Shown here: positions 1 through 10,060 of the stretch, in pieces
Layout: every line of letters starts with the position of its first letter
Numbering within the stretch: position 1 is the first letter of the stretch
Assembly: GCF_024494465.1 (NCBI RefSeq)
Contig: NZ_JAETXM010000007.1
Span: forward strand, 93,790-157,789
DNA length: 64,000 bases
Source: Bacillus sp. V3B
Lineage (GTDB): Bacteria > Bacillota > Bacilli > Bacillales > Cytobacillaceae
Direction of reading: 5' to 3'
Notes under the pieces: model-generated
Seen by the model: only the letters and a program-made list of their open reading frames with translations
What the model was told of the DNA's origin: nothing
Database searches by the model: none
Made by a program: the position numbers and the translations under genes

Positions 1-265
1 CAAATGTTCTATTTTGCTCTATCGTAATCATAGCAATAGTAATTGGGTCTAAGTTAATTCCTCCTTACTCTTCCGGTGTATTAATTCCCCAAAACCAGCT
101 TTCTTTTCTTTTATTTGAAGTTCCTAATTATTCCCCACTAAATCTTCATCTACCTTCCCTTTCATTTTTAAGAACGTCCATTTTTAATGGAATTAATTCC
201 TTATTTACGAAATCTCTTATCAATTTTTATACCATTCTTTGTTCTCCAGTTAATCTAGAATCCAT
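1..265 (-). pseudogene. Acyl-CoA dehydrogenase N-terminal relic
   Basis: Read on the minus strand from an ATG at 265, preceded by AAAAAGGAGAG, the translation begins MDSRLTGEQRMV, then a stop, then KLIRDFVNKELIPL and, after frame changes, FWGINTPEE and GGINLDPITIA. This order is typical of the N-terminal helical domain of acyl-CoA dehydrogenases. At least two in-frame stops and frameshifts interrupt it within 265 bases, so it cannot make a working enzyme. The gene runs off the left edge of the window. It is probably a leftover of the same aromatic or acid catabolic island as the genes to its right. Confidence 0.6.
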
Positions 266-590
266 TTAATATCTCTCCTTTTTGTTGATTGTCGACAATA
301 ATAACTTTATAGACTCATTATATAATTCTGAATATCTAAAGTAAATATGATAATTCTGAATATTAATTCAGTTTATCTGAAAAAAGATTGAAATATCAAA
401 ATTCAAATAGAACAAATAGATTTGCACCATGAAACCAAACAAAAGTAAGGTCCGATAAATGTTAAATCTAATACTGTAACAATGAAATAATTGATCCGAT
501 TGAAGATACCTCTTAGGGTTAACTCTTCGAGGGATTGGTAGAGGATTTACGTGAGGATCTATCGGATTATAAAATCGCCTGAACGTTCAT

Positions 591-965
591 ATGATGAACA
601 AATTAAAAAAGCCCACTTTAAAAGCTTTGCGGTCTTTTCATGTTTCCAAGCCTCGTGTCATAACAGTTGATAAGAAACCAGCCTATCCAGTCACCATTCA
701 ACAACTGAAACAGGAGAAAAAGATTCCTGAAGGCACCCAACTAAGACAAGTTAAATATCTCAATAACATTGTCGAACAAGATCATCGGTTAATCAAGAAG
801 CGAGTTCATACGATGTTAGGGTTCACATCCTTTCGAACAGCAAAGGTCATAATTTCTGGAATAGAAGCGATGCATATGGTTGAAAAAGGGCAACTTGTTT
901 TACAGGACAAGTCTGCCCAAAATCAAGTGAAAATCATCCATAAACTATTTGGAATCGCTGCTTAA
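591..965 (+). pseudogene. IS6-family transposase C-terminal fragment
   Basis: The 124-residue reading frame matches the C-terminal half of IS6/IS240-type DDE transposases: ALRSFHVSKPRVITVDK carries the second catalytic Asp region, and YLNNIVEQDHRLIKKRV is the stretch around the catalytic Glu. The N-terminal half, with the helix-turn-helix and first Asp, is missing. Downstream at about 1012-1027 lies a TTTGCACCAGAACC-like sequence resembling an IS6 terminal repeat. Only the right part of the element remains, so this is a relic. A complementary N-terminal IS6 fragment lies at 57753-58043. Confidence 0.8.
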
Positions 966-1180
966 AAAGAAATTCAGTTAAGAAATCTATATGCTTTTTT
1001 TAAACAAATCCAATCTTTGCACCAGAACCTTATATTTTATTTTATTTTATTTTTAATATATAAAGTGATGATATACTTATTGTTATTACATAAATCAGCA
1101 AAGGAAAAGGGAAGTATATATCAATTCCACAAAGAAAAGTTATCATATACACCCTAACAAGAACTTTCCCTCTTTTCCTT

Positions 1181-1960
1181 TCATCCTTTTCTACTTAGTA
1201 ATTCCTCTGTGACTTTATCGGATGCCTGTTGAACTTGTTTGATTAATTTTGGAATGGTTTGCCTGTTTATTCTACGAGTTGGTCCAGCAATACTAACAGC
1301 TGCTATGACATTTCCTTTGTTATTTTTTACAGGAGCCGCTATTGATACAACCCCTTCATGAAGTTCTTCTTCACTCACGGCATATCCATGTAATCGAATT
1401 GTTTTTAGTAAATTCTTTAGCTTAATAGGATCTGTTATGGTTTTAGATGTATAGGAGGTTAGCCCCTTATTTATGACTTGTTCGATGATTGCATCTGATT
1501 GATTGGCTAACAATACTTGCCCAGTACTCGTACAATGAATTGGATTTTTCTTCCCTGCATGCGACAGTAAATGAACAGGATAAGAACTATCAATTTTCAG
1601 GAGGTACAAAGCCTGATGATCCTTGATAACTGAAATATGGGCCGTTTCACCAGTCATCTCTGCTAGTTTTTCTAAAATATCTAGCGACAAATGGCAAAGA
1701 TCTAGCTTTGTAATGATCGTATGACTTAAGGCCAAAATGGATGCAGCCAAACGGTAAGACTTAGCAGATGGATCACGGACAATGAATCCTTCTTCTATCA
1801 ATGTATGAACTAACCTATAAGCTGTACTTTGTCCAACTTTCAATCTACTTGCCATATCCTCTAACTGTAATTCGGGTTCTTCAACGGAGAATAAATTAAG
1901 AAGACGAAGAGAATTTCTTAATGATGAATAAGCATAATCGTTAACTGCAGGATACCTCAA
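1181..1960 (-). CDS. IclR-family transcriptional regulator
   Basis: A 259-residue protein with an N-terminal winged helix-turn-helix (about residues 10-70, LEDMASRLKVGQSTAYRLVHTL) and a C-terminal effector-binding domain (TGETAHISVIKD, IHCTSTGQVLLA, EEELHEGVVSIAAPV), which is the standard IclR layout and length. The start is a TTG at 1960, seven bases after the stop of the upstream IclR gene; its ribosome site AAGGGGG lies in the last codons of that gene, so the two are probably translationally coupled. IclR proteins commonly control aromatic catabolism, and the divergent pobA makes that role likely here. The actual effector is unknown. Confidence 0.9.
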   Translation of the reverse strand: MRYPAVNDYAYSSLRNSLRLLNLFSVEEPELQLEDMASRLKVGQSTAYRLVHTLIEEGFIVRDPSAKSYRLAASILALSHTIITKLDLCHLSLDILEKLAEMTGETAHISVIKDHQALYLLKIDSSYPVHLLSHAGKKNPIHCTSTGQVLLANQSDAIIEQVINKGLTSYTSKTITDPIKLKNLLKTIRLHGYAVSEEELHEGVVSIAAPVKNNKGNVIAAVSIAGPTRRINRQTIPKLIKQVQQASDKVTEELLSRKG

Positions 1961-1967
1961 TCCGCGG

Positions 1968-2759
1968 TCACCCCCTTTCTAATAGTCCTGGAATATATCC
2001 TAGTCTATTCGATACTTCATTTGCTGCCTCTATGATCAATTCTGTAAAACGATTAATTTTAGAATCACCGATACGTTCTCTTGTCCCTACTAAGGTCACT
2101 GCGGCTACAACTTCATCGGTATAGTCCCGAACTGGCGCCGCAATACTCACAACATTTTCATGCATTTCATCTAAACATATAGCATACCCTTGTTTTTTGA
2201 TCTGGCTTAATTGACGTTTCAATTGTTCAGGGTCTGTCGGGCTGTTTGGACCCATCCTTGGAAGTCCTTCATCCAGAATTCTATCAACGATATATTGTTT
2301 TGTCTGAAAAGCTAGTAAGATTTTTCCGGCACTTGTACAAGTGACTGGGTTCTTTTTTCCAATAGAAGATAGTAGAGGCATGGGGTTCGCACATTCCATT
2401 TTATGAACGTAGGTTATTTCCTTTCCTTCTAAAATCGCAATATGAGCCGTTTCCCCTAAATCAGCCACTAATTTTTTTAATATATCTTTCGATTCCCGGT
2501 GAATTTCTAAATCAGATGTAACGACTCCACTTATAGAAAGTAATGAAAATCCAAGACTATATTTTCTCCCTTCTTTTTGTAAAAAACCTTCCGCTACCAA
2601 ATCACTTACCAGGCGGCTGGCGGTACTTTTATTTAATAGAAGGGTATTCGCTATTTCGGTCAATCCCCAAACTGATTTTTCGATTGTAAAAAGCTTTAAA
2701 ATCTGAAGCCCATTTTGGACAGACTGTAAGGCAGCCGTTTTCTTTTTGGTTGGGATCAT
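1968..2759 (-). CDS. IclR-family transcriptional regulator (second copy)
   Basis: A second IclR protein, with an N-terminal winged helix (LTEIANTLLLNKSTASRLVSDL) and a C-terminal ligand domain (LGETAHIAILEGKEITYVHK, VTCTSAGKILLA, LDEMHENVVSIAAPV). It is similar to but clearly diverged from its downstream neighbour. The ATG at 2759 is preferred over a GTG at 2768 because GAGGTG then sits about six bases upstream. It is transcribed away from pobA, leaving a roughly 120-base AT-rich divergent promoter region. Two tandem IclR genes may form hetero-oligomers or answer to different pathway intermediates; this is inference. Confidence 0.9.
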   Translation of the reverse strand: MIPTKKKTAALQSVQNGLQILKLFTIEKSVWGLTEIANTLLLNKSTASRLVSDLVAEGFLQKEGRKYSLGFSLLSISGVVTSDLEIHRESKDILKKLVADLGETAHIAILEGKEITYVHKMECANPMPLLSSIGKKNPVTCTSAGKILLAFQTKQYIVDRILDEGLPRMGPNSPTDPEQLKRQLSQIKKQGYAICLDEMHENVVSIAAPVRDYTDEVVAAVTLVGTRERIGDSKINRFTELIIEAANEVSNRLGYIPGLLERG

Positions 2760-2854
2760 ATCATTCACCTCAAAAATTTTATTTGTTTCGTATATAAGAA
2801 GTTAACGCTATATTTTTTAATATTTTAATTATAATATATATTCAAACAATATAA

Positions 2855-4093
<1,239 letters not shown>

Positions 4094-4254
4094 ATCTATC
4101 TTTATCGTTAGTATTTAGAAGATATCAATATATTTCATTTTTGTTCCACACAGAAGAATACTAATCTTATAGATGAAGTGAAAAGTGCTGTATTTTCGTG
4201 GGAATCCAAAATATAAAATCAATTTATAATTTTCAATAAGTGGAGGAATGAATG

Positions 4255-5103
4255 ATGACGATTGAATTAAGCATGCTTGTCCCACATGCACCAAGTCTTT
4301 GCCATGAGGACCAAGCACCAGATTTCCAACAAGGGATTATTGATGGTTTAAAAGAAGTTGCTAAGGAAGTTGAACAAATCGGACCTGATGTGGTTGTTTT
4401 AGTGTCTTGTCACTGGCCCTCTACTTTTGCCCATTATGTTGACTGTAATCCAGTTCATACAGGGTTCCTGACTGCACAGGAAGCTCCAGATATGATTAAA
4501 GATGTGCCATATCATTACCCAGGTGATGAAGATTTAGCAAATCAACTTGTTCAAGCAGGAAAAAAGGCTGAAATTCCTGTGGAAGGGGCATATGGCGATC
4601 ATTTCGAGTGGGATTATGGCACAATTGTACCTTTACGTTATCTTGTTCCAAATGAAGATATTCCTGTTATCAACCTGTCTGTAACATTGGCTGCTAATAT
4701 TGAAGAAACTTATAAATGGGGTCAAGAGATTGCTAAGGTTCTACAGGAAACCGAGAAGAAGGTCGTTTTCATAGCAAGTGGTGCCCTATCTCATAACTTA
4801 GTACGTGGAAGACATCATATGCCAACGATTGCTGAGCATTCCCTAGACAAAGAGTTTGTCGATTTATTGATGAATAAAGATTATAAAGCTGCTTACCAAA
4901 TGCTTCCGCAATATGCAAGTATGGCAAAAGTGGAATCAGGCGGCCGCCACGTAGCCATGTTACTTGGTGTTATTGATGAAGATTGTACGCCAGTCTATTT
5001 TGCAGACGGACAATCATCAGGAAGCTGGAATCCTCTCATAACATTTGGAAAAACGAAGATTTCTAGTTTAAAAGAGAATACTGAAGAGGAATATGTAAAG
5101 TAA
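4255..5103 (+). CDS. Class III extradiol ring-cleavage dioxygenase, probable protocatechuate 2,3-dioxygenase
   Basis: About 282 residues of the LigB/class III extradiol family. Iron-ligand histidines are visible near the N terminus (LVPHAPSLCH) and in VVVLVSCHW, with the catalytic region SGALSHNL and the GRHHMP stretch downstream. Adjacent pobA makes protocatechuate the expected substrate, and the neighbouring semialdehyde dehydrogenase relic points to 2,3-(meta-)cleavage as in PraA. Three ATGs overlap at the start; the one at 4255 is spaced eight bases from GGAGG. The 160-base gap after pobA has no obvious terminator, so co-transcription is likely. Substrate assignment is inference from context. 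Confidence 0.82.
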   Translation: MTIELSMLVPHAPSLCHEDQAPDFQQGIIDGLKEVAKEVEQIGPDVVVLVSCHWPSTFAHYVDCNPVHTGFLTAQEAPDMIKDVPYHYPGDEDLANQLVQAGKKAEIPVEGAYGDHFEWDYGTIVPLRYLVPNEDIPVINLSVTLAANIEETYKWGQEIAKVLQETEKKVVFIASGALSHNLVRGRHHMPTIAEHSLDKEFVDLLMNKDYKAAYQMLPQYASMAKVESGGRHVAMLLGVIDEDCTPVYFADGQSSGSWNPLITFGKTKISSLKENTEEEYVK

Positions 5104-5108
5104 ATTCC

Positions 5109-5373
5109 ATTTTCAATAAATTTTTATCTTCTCGGATTTTGATCCACAAACAAAAGTAGGAGCATTGATCAGTAAAGACCACTATGAGCGTGTTCTAAGC
5201 TATGTTAAGTTAGCAAAAGAAGTAGAGTCTGGAATTATCTGGGCAAACACATGATTTTTCGTGATCTTCGTACACTATTTGGTAGAATGAAGCAAAGTGG
5301 TATTGGTCGTGAAGGTGGACTCCACAGCTTTGAATTCTATTCAGAACTATCTAATATTTGTATTAAACTATAA
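5109..5373 (+). pseudogene. 2-hydroxymuconic semialdehyde dehydrogenase relic (praB/xylG-like)
   Basis: Translation gives DFDPQTKVGALISKDHYERV and SYVKLAKE, then jumps to VESGIIWANT, a stop codon replacing the expected Trp, then FFRDLRTLFGRMKQSGIGRE and GLHSFEFYSELSNICIKL. These are pieces from the C-terminal half of hydroxymuconic semialdehyde dehydrogenases, with the middle deleted and a nonsense mutation. It sits directly behind the ring-cleavage dioxygenase, where praB would be expected. The intact aldehyde dehydrogenase at 8557-10017 is a different subfamily and may not replace it. Confidence 0.82.
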
Positions 5374-5391
5374 AAGACAAGTCTAAAATAT

Positions 5392-5450
5392 AAAAGTCAT
5401 AAAAAGGTTACTCTTAAACAAATTGAGAGACTAACCTTTTTATGACTTTT
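5392..5450. terminator. Bidirectional hairpin terminator
   Basis: AAAAGTCATAAAAAGGTTA pairs with TAACCTTTTTATGACTTTT around a roughly 21-base loop. It lies between the convergent dehydrogenase relic and the TauE gene and would work on both strands. Confidence 0.8.
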
Positions 5451-5489
5451 TTCGCTAATATAGCTTTGAAATATGGGTATAAGTAGTTT

Positions 5490-6221
5490 TTAACCTGCGA
5501 AAAGTAAAGTGAAAAAGCCTGAGATCATAATGACCCATGTAGAAATTTTTAAAAAGAGTGCTTGTTTAATAAGCTTATCTATTTTCACCCCTACAAAACC
5601 TCCCAATACTAATGCCACACAAAACCATAGGGAATGTTCAATCACTTCTTTATTGATTAATCCTATGAAAATATAATTAAAGAAAGTGAGTATCGCTACG
5701 ACAAAACCTAATAAGGCGATATTGGCACGAAATACATTTTTATCAGCCTTTTGATTTGTCATGAATAGCGCAATAGGAAGTCCCATCAATCCAATACTTC
5801 CATTTAACAAACCACTTACAGAACCAACTGTGACAAGTGCAGCTTTTTCGTTCTTTACGCTGAAGCTTTTCCCTTTCCAGAGACACACACCAAAAAATAA
5901 AACCAATAATCCAGTGACTACCTTTAGGTAGAACTCATCTATTATCACTAATAAATAAGTCCCTAAGGGAGTAAAGAGAATGATAAAAATCAATAACATC
6001 TTAACTTCTTTAAATTCGGTGTGGGACCTTTCTCGGAGATAGATATAAAAATTAATAAGGATACATAAAATCCCAACGATAGGCACAACCATTTGTAAAG
6101 GAACGAATAATGAAAGAAAAGGAACCGCAACAACAGCAAAACCGAAACCCGTAATTCCTTGAATAAAGGCAGCAAAAAAAATGATAATAAAACCAATAAT
6201 GAGAACGGACATTTCCATCAT
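5490..6221 (-). CDS. TauE/SafE-family membrane transporter
   Basis: About 243 residues with seven to eight hydrophobic segments and the two-repeat layout of TauE/SafE permeases; ITGFGFAVVAVPFLSLF and the second-repeat SGLLNGSIGLMGLPIALF are characteristic. The family exports sulfite, sulfoacetate and other organic anions. AAAGGAGGGG precedes an ATG pair at 6221/6218. It is the last gene of a minus-strand series and is separated from the upstream 89-residue gene by a hairpin terminator, so it may have its own promoter. Substrate unknown; efflux of an aromatic acid or ring-cleavage acid is a guess from context. Confidence 0.82.
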   Translation of the reverse strand: MMEMSVLIIGFIIIFFAAFIQGITGFGFAVVAVPFLSLFVPLQMVVPIVGILCILINFYIYLRERSHTEFKEVKMLLIFIILFTPLGTYLLVIIDEFYLKVVTGLLVLFFGVCLWKGKSFSVKNEKAALVTVGSVSGLLNGSIGLMGLPIALFMTNQKADKNVFRANIALLGFVVAILTFFNYIFIGLINKEVIEHSLWFCVALVLGGFVGVKIDKLIKQALFLKISTWVIMISGFFTLLFAG

Positions 6222-6326
6222 TAACCCCTCCTTTGCAGCTTGATATTTCCATTTATTTCAACTATTTTCAAACCATATCCTCCCCTTTTTCCTTCCTTTT
6301 TGATAAATCAATATTAACATGTAACA

Positions 6327-6369
6327 AAGCCTATTCTAATCGGATCTCACCCCCAATTAGAATAGGCTT
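6327..6369. terminator. Hairpin terminator
   Basis: AAGCCTATTCTAAT pairs with ATTAGAATAGGCTT around a 15-base loop just downstream of the 89-residue gene on the minus strand. Confidence 0.7.
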
Positions 6370-6405
6370 CTATAGTTTTTGTATCATGAATCTTTTAAGT
6401 CATAA

Positions 6406-6675
6406 TTAATTCCCTAAAAGAGTACTACTCCGCATATCATTTACTAGCCGTTCAAGCCCTTCTTGTTCCCCTTCTCCATTCACTACTTCTTTTGTCATAC
6501 TTAATAATTGTTTTAGAAACTGAACAAACATATCATTTTCTTGTTGAAACAATTCATCCCATTTTTGTTCTAGTTCTTTTTGATAAATGGATAAGTCCTG
6601 ACCATTAGATTTAACATCCTCCATCGAATCAATCAATTCATAGAGGTCTTGAGACCACTTTTCAAAATTGAACAT
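6406..6675 (-). CDS. Small acidic helical protein of unknown function
   Basis: An 89-residue, strongly acidic and predicted helical protein with no signal peptide or membrane segment (MFNFEKWSQDLYELIDSMED at the N terminus, MRSSTLLGN at the C terminus). GGGGTGAAATAAT precedes the ATG. It lies between the diiron-protein gene and the TauE gene, separated from the former by an omega-RNA-like hairpin segment. I do not recognise the family. Its position makes a role as a small partner of the diiron protein possible, but nothing in the sequence proves it. Confidence 0.6.
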   Translation of the reverse strand: MFNFEKWSQDLYELIDSMEDVKSNGQDLSIYQKELEQKWDELFQQENDMFVQFLKQLLSMTKEVVNGEGEQEGLERLVNDMRSSTLLGN

Positions 6676-6739
6676 ATTATTTCACCCCATAAATATTCAT
6701 CTATTGACGATAAAACCAATAGATGAATAGAGTATTAGA

Positions 6740-6872
6740 TTGTATTAAATTCGCCCGTCGAATTTGCGCCCAGAGGCTTAACTTCATTCAACCGAGGTCT
6801 GAATCCCCACTGAATTAAAGAGCTAGTCGCATTCATCCCCCACTTGTAGAAGTGGAGGATGAATGAAGTTAA
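6740..6872 (+). ncRNA. Orphan IS605/IS1341-type right-end (omega-RNA-like) segment
   Basis: A GC-richer block reads GAGGCTTAAC, AACCGAGGTCTGAATCCCC, then a long hairpin CATTCATCCCCCACTT / AAGTGGAGGATGAATG (6830-6865), ending GAAGTTAA. The shape resembles the 3-prime end of TnpB-associated omega RNAs at right ends of IS605/IS1341 elements. No tnpB or tnpA lies to its left. Sequence past the end, where a guide would begin, is the 3-prime end of the diiron gene, whose stop codon (6869-6871) it overlaps. Assignment is by pattern memory only. Confidence 0.4.
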
Positions 6873-7642
6873 ATCATTGGTAATGGACTAATTCTCTTGG
6901 CTCCTAATAGTTCCAGATCTCTTCCCATAATCTTGAGCGTATTTTCTAATCTTATATTTTGCAATTCTAAAATTCTGCGCCGCTTCTCTGCTGAACCGCA
7001 ATATTTAATCATAATATCTCTACCTACTGCAATATGTCTCGGTTCATCCGCTACAACAGACTTTTCAATATCCTTTAACAATTCAACTGGTAGTAAACCA
7101 TAAGTCATACTTTCATCTGGTGTTAGTGTTCCAAAGCCAAATAGATAGGTGAGAATGACTTCACCAGTTAATTGTAAATTGACAGCAATCTCGGCCGGAT
7201 CATCATATTCATTTGTTAATTGAAATTGTTTAATCACTTCTGGACTTACGTCATAGTCTTGAAGTCTTGGGCTTCCACCATAATATTTGCACCATTTTCC
7301 CCACACTCTTTGGTGTTGAACTTCGTCAATAATTTGCTGCGCTAAGCGAATGCGGATGCCAAGATCGTCAGAATTCTTTTCTAACATGACAATTTCTTTG
7401 GAAGGAGGATGAACTCCATTATAAAACTCACGCCATGCTAACCTTGCACAAAATTCAACTAAATTGGCTCTGCGTGTTTCCTCATCTAATTCAATCGGCT
7501 CCCAATTTTCCTTGTGAAAAAAGTTTTCAGCAAACGCTTCAGACTTTTTCATGATTTTTTCTGTGAATTCTTCTGGACTCCACTCCATTAATTCCTCGTC
7601 GGATAACTCTTGATACTTAGGTAATTGAACAGCAACTGTCAT
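6869..7642 (-). CDS. Ferritin-like diiron oxygenase candidate
   Basis: A 257-residue soluble helical protein with a full carboxylate-bridged diiron pattern: E72 (LAWREF), E107xxH110 (DEVQH), E161 (LTGEV) and E200xxH203 (DEPRH). Spacings fit a four-helix ferritin-like fold such as AurF-, PaaA- or BoxB-type oxygenases, but it is shorter than most of them. It is the last of five closely spaced genes in an aryl-alcohol/aldehyde operon, 51 bases after the MBL-fold gene. A role in hydroxylating or oxidising an aromatic substrate is inferred. No reductase or ferredoxin gene is next to it. Confidence 0.75.
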   Translation of the reverse strand: MTVAVQLPKYQELSDEELMEWSPEEFTEKIMKKSEAFAENFFHKENWEPIELDEETRRANLVEFCARLAWREFYNGVHPPSKEIVMLEKNSDDLGIRIRLAQQIIDEVQHQRVWGKWCKYYGGSPRLQDYDVSPEVIKQFQLTNEYDDPAEIAVNLQLTGEVILTYLFGFGTLTPDESMTYGLLPVELLKDIEKSVVADEPRHIAVGRDIMIKYCGSAEKRRRILELQNIRLENTLKIMGRDLELLGAKRISPLPMI

Positions 7643-7693
7643 TTTACAACATCCCCTCTCAAATAATAAATATATATAATGAAATTTATTAGC

Positions 7694-8527
7694 TTATTTT
7701 AAAACATGTCGTTTGATTTCAACCTTATCTAAATCCTCTGGAACGACGATTTCTCCTGTAAAATATTCAGCTGTTTCATGATAGGCCTTTTCTGGATCGA
7801 CTTCAGGTAAGAAGTGAGTCAGAACCACCTTTTTCACATTAGCTTTTGTTGCAATTTCCCCAACTTGTTTCGTTGAACAATGTTCTTTTTGTAATTCATC
7901 CCAAATTTTTTCTAGTGCAGGACTGAATTTTCCAACGGTTAAGCAAGCATCTATAACTAATAGATCGGCACCTTCTGCTAACTTAATGATTCCATCATGT
8001 GGAGCTGTATCTCCAGAAAAAACAATGACTTGATCATCAATTTCGACTCGATAACCATAGGTAGATACATTATGAATCATCGGCTCAACAGTTAACTTTA
8101 ATGAAAGTGGATTTTCCACTGGACCTGCCTGTTCAATTTCAATGATGCGTACATCACGAATACCAGCTTCCGGTCTTCCTAGTGAACAGCGGTAATCAAT
8201 ATCCTCTTTATATAAATCTAGAATTTTTTCATGAAATTCCTTCGTTCCTTTAGGGCCAATGATCGTTAATTCTGATCGTCCACGACCCCATCCTCCGACT
8301 AAAAACTGGCCATAACCAAAGGTATGATCGGAATGAAGATGTGTAAACCATAACTGTTTAATTGATTCTGGCTGGATACCAGATTTTAACAGTTGATTGG
8401 TTGTTCCCTCACCACAATCGATTAGGATGGTTTCATTTCCTACCGATAATGTCTGCGCCGGTCCTGATCGTTTCACATCCGGACGTGGACTTCCTGTTCC
8501 TAACATCGTTACCGTAATATTTTCCAT
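7694..8527 (-). CDS. MBL-fold metallo-hydrolase (RNase Z/arylsulfatase-like)
   Basis: A 277-residue metallo-beta-lactamase-fold protein. The N-terminal strand MLGTGSPRPD and DCGEGTTNQLL resemble RNase Z-type proteins, followed by the metal site HLHSDH (HxHxDH), a further His in VEPMIHNVSTYGYR, FSGDTAPHDG with the bridging Asp, and a late TH in VVLTHFLP. GGAG precedes the ATG. It lies 29 bases after the aldehyde dehydrogenase and 51 bases before the diiron gene, so it is part of that operon. In this context it may hydrolyse an ester, lactone or sulfate of an aromatic intermediate; the substrate is not evident. Confidence 0.85.
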   Translation of the reverse strand: MENITVTMLGTGSPRPDVKRSGPAQTLSVGNETILIDCGEGTTNQLLKSGIQPESIKQLWFTHLHSDHTFGYGQFLVGGWGRGRSELTIIGPKGTKEFHEKILDLYKEDIDYRCSLGRPEAGIRDVRIIEIEQAGPVENPLSLKLTVEPMIHNVSTYGYRVEIDDQVIVFSGDTAPHDGIIKLAEGADLLVIDACLTVGKFSPALEKIWDELQKEHCSTKQVGEIATKANVKKVVLTHFLPEVDPEKAYHETAEYFTGEIVVPEDLDKVEIKRHVLK

Positions 8528-8556
8528 AACAACAACTCCTAAATTAGCTTTTTATT

Positions 8557-10017
8557 TTAAACAAACATTGGATATTGACGCTTTTCCTTTTGAACAGACA
8601 CCCATTTGACAGTGGTGAATTTTTCAATAATCCATTGTCCTCCAAATCTACCTATTCCTGAATCTTTTTCACCGCCAAAAGGCATGGAAGGTTCACTATT
8701 AACGGTTTGGTCGTTTATATGCACCATTCCCGTTTGTAATTGTTTGGCAACTTCGATCGCTCTTTCCGTAGATGAGCTAAATACAGAAGCTGTTAATCCA
8801 TAGCGTGTATCATTGGCTACAGAAACTGCTTCCTCTTCGCTGTCAACCGGAATAACGAGAGCAATGGGACCAAAGATCTCCTCTTGAGCAATACTCATAC
8901 GATTATCGACATCCGTTAAAATAAACGGACTCACCACATTTCCTTCTACTTTTCCTTCTAGATATACGGTTGCCCCTGATTGTTTTCCTTTATTGACAAG
9001 GGACAATACTTGATCGGTCTGTTTTCCATCAATCAACGGCCCAATCATCGTGTCATCTTGTCTAGGATCTCCAACCTTTAAAGCGTTTACCTTTTCTTTA
9101 AACTGTTTAATGAAAGCAGGATAGATGCTTCTGCTTACAATGATCCGGTTAATGGCCATACAAATTTGACCTTGATGCAGAAACTTTCCAAAAGCAGCTG
9201 CCTCGACAGCTTGCCCTAGATCAGCATCATCCAAGACAATAAAGGCATTGTTTCCACCTAACTCAAGCGAAGCTTCCTTCAAATTTTGTCCAGCTAGAGC
9301 ACCGATTCTCTTGCCTATCTCTGTTGAACCAGTGAAAGAAACCACTCTTGGAATCGGATGCTCGACTACTGCATCACCCACTTCTGATCCAGATCCAATA
9401 ATGACACTGATCAAACCTTTTGGTATTCCAGCATCCTCAAATAGCTTAGCAATGTAACTTCCACCGGAAATTGGAGTATTAGAAGCTGGTTTGACTACTA
9501 CCCCATTACCCGTCGCCAACGCCGGGGCGATCGAACGCATCGATAAAGATAGCGGAAAATTCCATGATGTAATGACATTGACAACTCCAACTGGTTCCCG
9601 GTAGATTTGATTCTCTTTTCCAGGAATAGTGGAAGGCATTACCGCCTCATTCATTTTATACGGGTAGGTTGCAGCTTCTTTAATCAAGGCAATAGAAGAA
9701 TTCACTTCTATCCTGGCCTTGACCTTTGTTGAACCCGTTTCATTTCTTAAAAGCTCTATTGCTTCTTCTCTCCTATCCGCTAAAAGAGAAGCAGCATTTT
9801 CTATGATCCTAGCACGGTGATCAGGAGAAAGACTGATCCACTCCTTTTGGACGCGAAAAGCAGTTTCATATGCCTCATTAACATCCTCACGGTTTGCTAA
9901 TTTATGAGATACTAGGACTTCCCCTGTGTATGGATTTCTGTTATTAGCATGCTTTTCACTTGACCCCTCTCGCCAAACACCGCCAATCGGCATGGTATTC
10001 CATTGCGAATAATTCAT
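8557..10017 (-). CDS. Aldehyde dehydrogenase, benzaldehyde/vanillin dehydrogenase type
   Basis: An NAD(P)-dependent aldehyde dehydrogenase of about 486 residues, the normal family length. Seen are the cofactor motif SFTGSTEIGKRIG, the general-base Glu in LELGGNN, the catalytic Cys in HQGQICMAINR, and the late EEIFGPIA and MPFGGEKDSGIGRFGG motifs. The sequence is closest in feel to Bacillus YfmT-like vanillin/benzaldehyde dehydrogenases rather than hydroxymuconic semialdehyde dehydrogenases. The ATG at 10017 is better spaced from GAGGGAGAGG than the one at 10023. Operon position after an aryl-alcohol dehydrogenase and an MFS importer implies oxidation of an aromatic aldehyde to its acid, feeding pobA. 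Confidence 0.88.
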   Translation of the reverse strand: MNYSQWNTMPIGGVWREGSSEKHANNRNPYTGEVLVSHKLANREDVNEAYETAFRVQKEWISLSPDHRARIIENAASLLADRREEAIELLRNETGSTKVKARIEVNSSIALIKEAATYPYKMNEAVMPSTIPGKENQIYREPVGVVNVITSWNFPLSLSMRSIAPALATGNGVVVKPASNTPISGGSYIAKLFEDAGIPKGLISVIIGSGSEVGDAVVEHPIPRVVSFTGSTEIGKRIGALAGQNLKEASLELGGNNAFIVLDDADLGQAVEAAAFGKFLHQGQICMAINRIIVSRSIYPAFIKQFKEKVNALKVGDPRQDDTMIGPLIDGKQTDQVLSLVNKGKQSGATVYLEGKVEGNVVSPFILTDVDNRMSIAQEEIFGPIALVIPVDSEEEAVSVANDTRYGLTASVFSSSTERAIEVAKQLQTGMVHINDQTVNSEPSMPFGGEKDSGIGRFGGQWIIEKFTTVKWVSVQKEKRQYPMFV

Positions 10018-10060
10018 GAACATCCTCTCCCTCTAGTCGCTCGCTTTAAAGTTAAATCCA

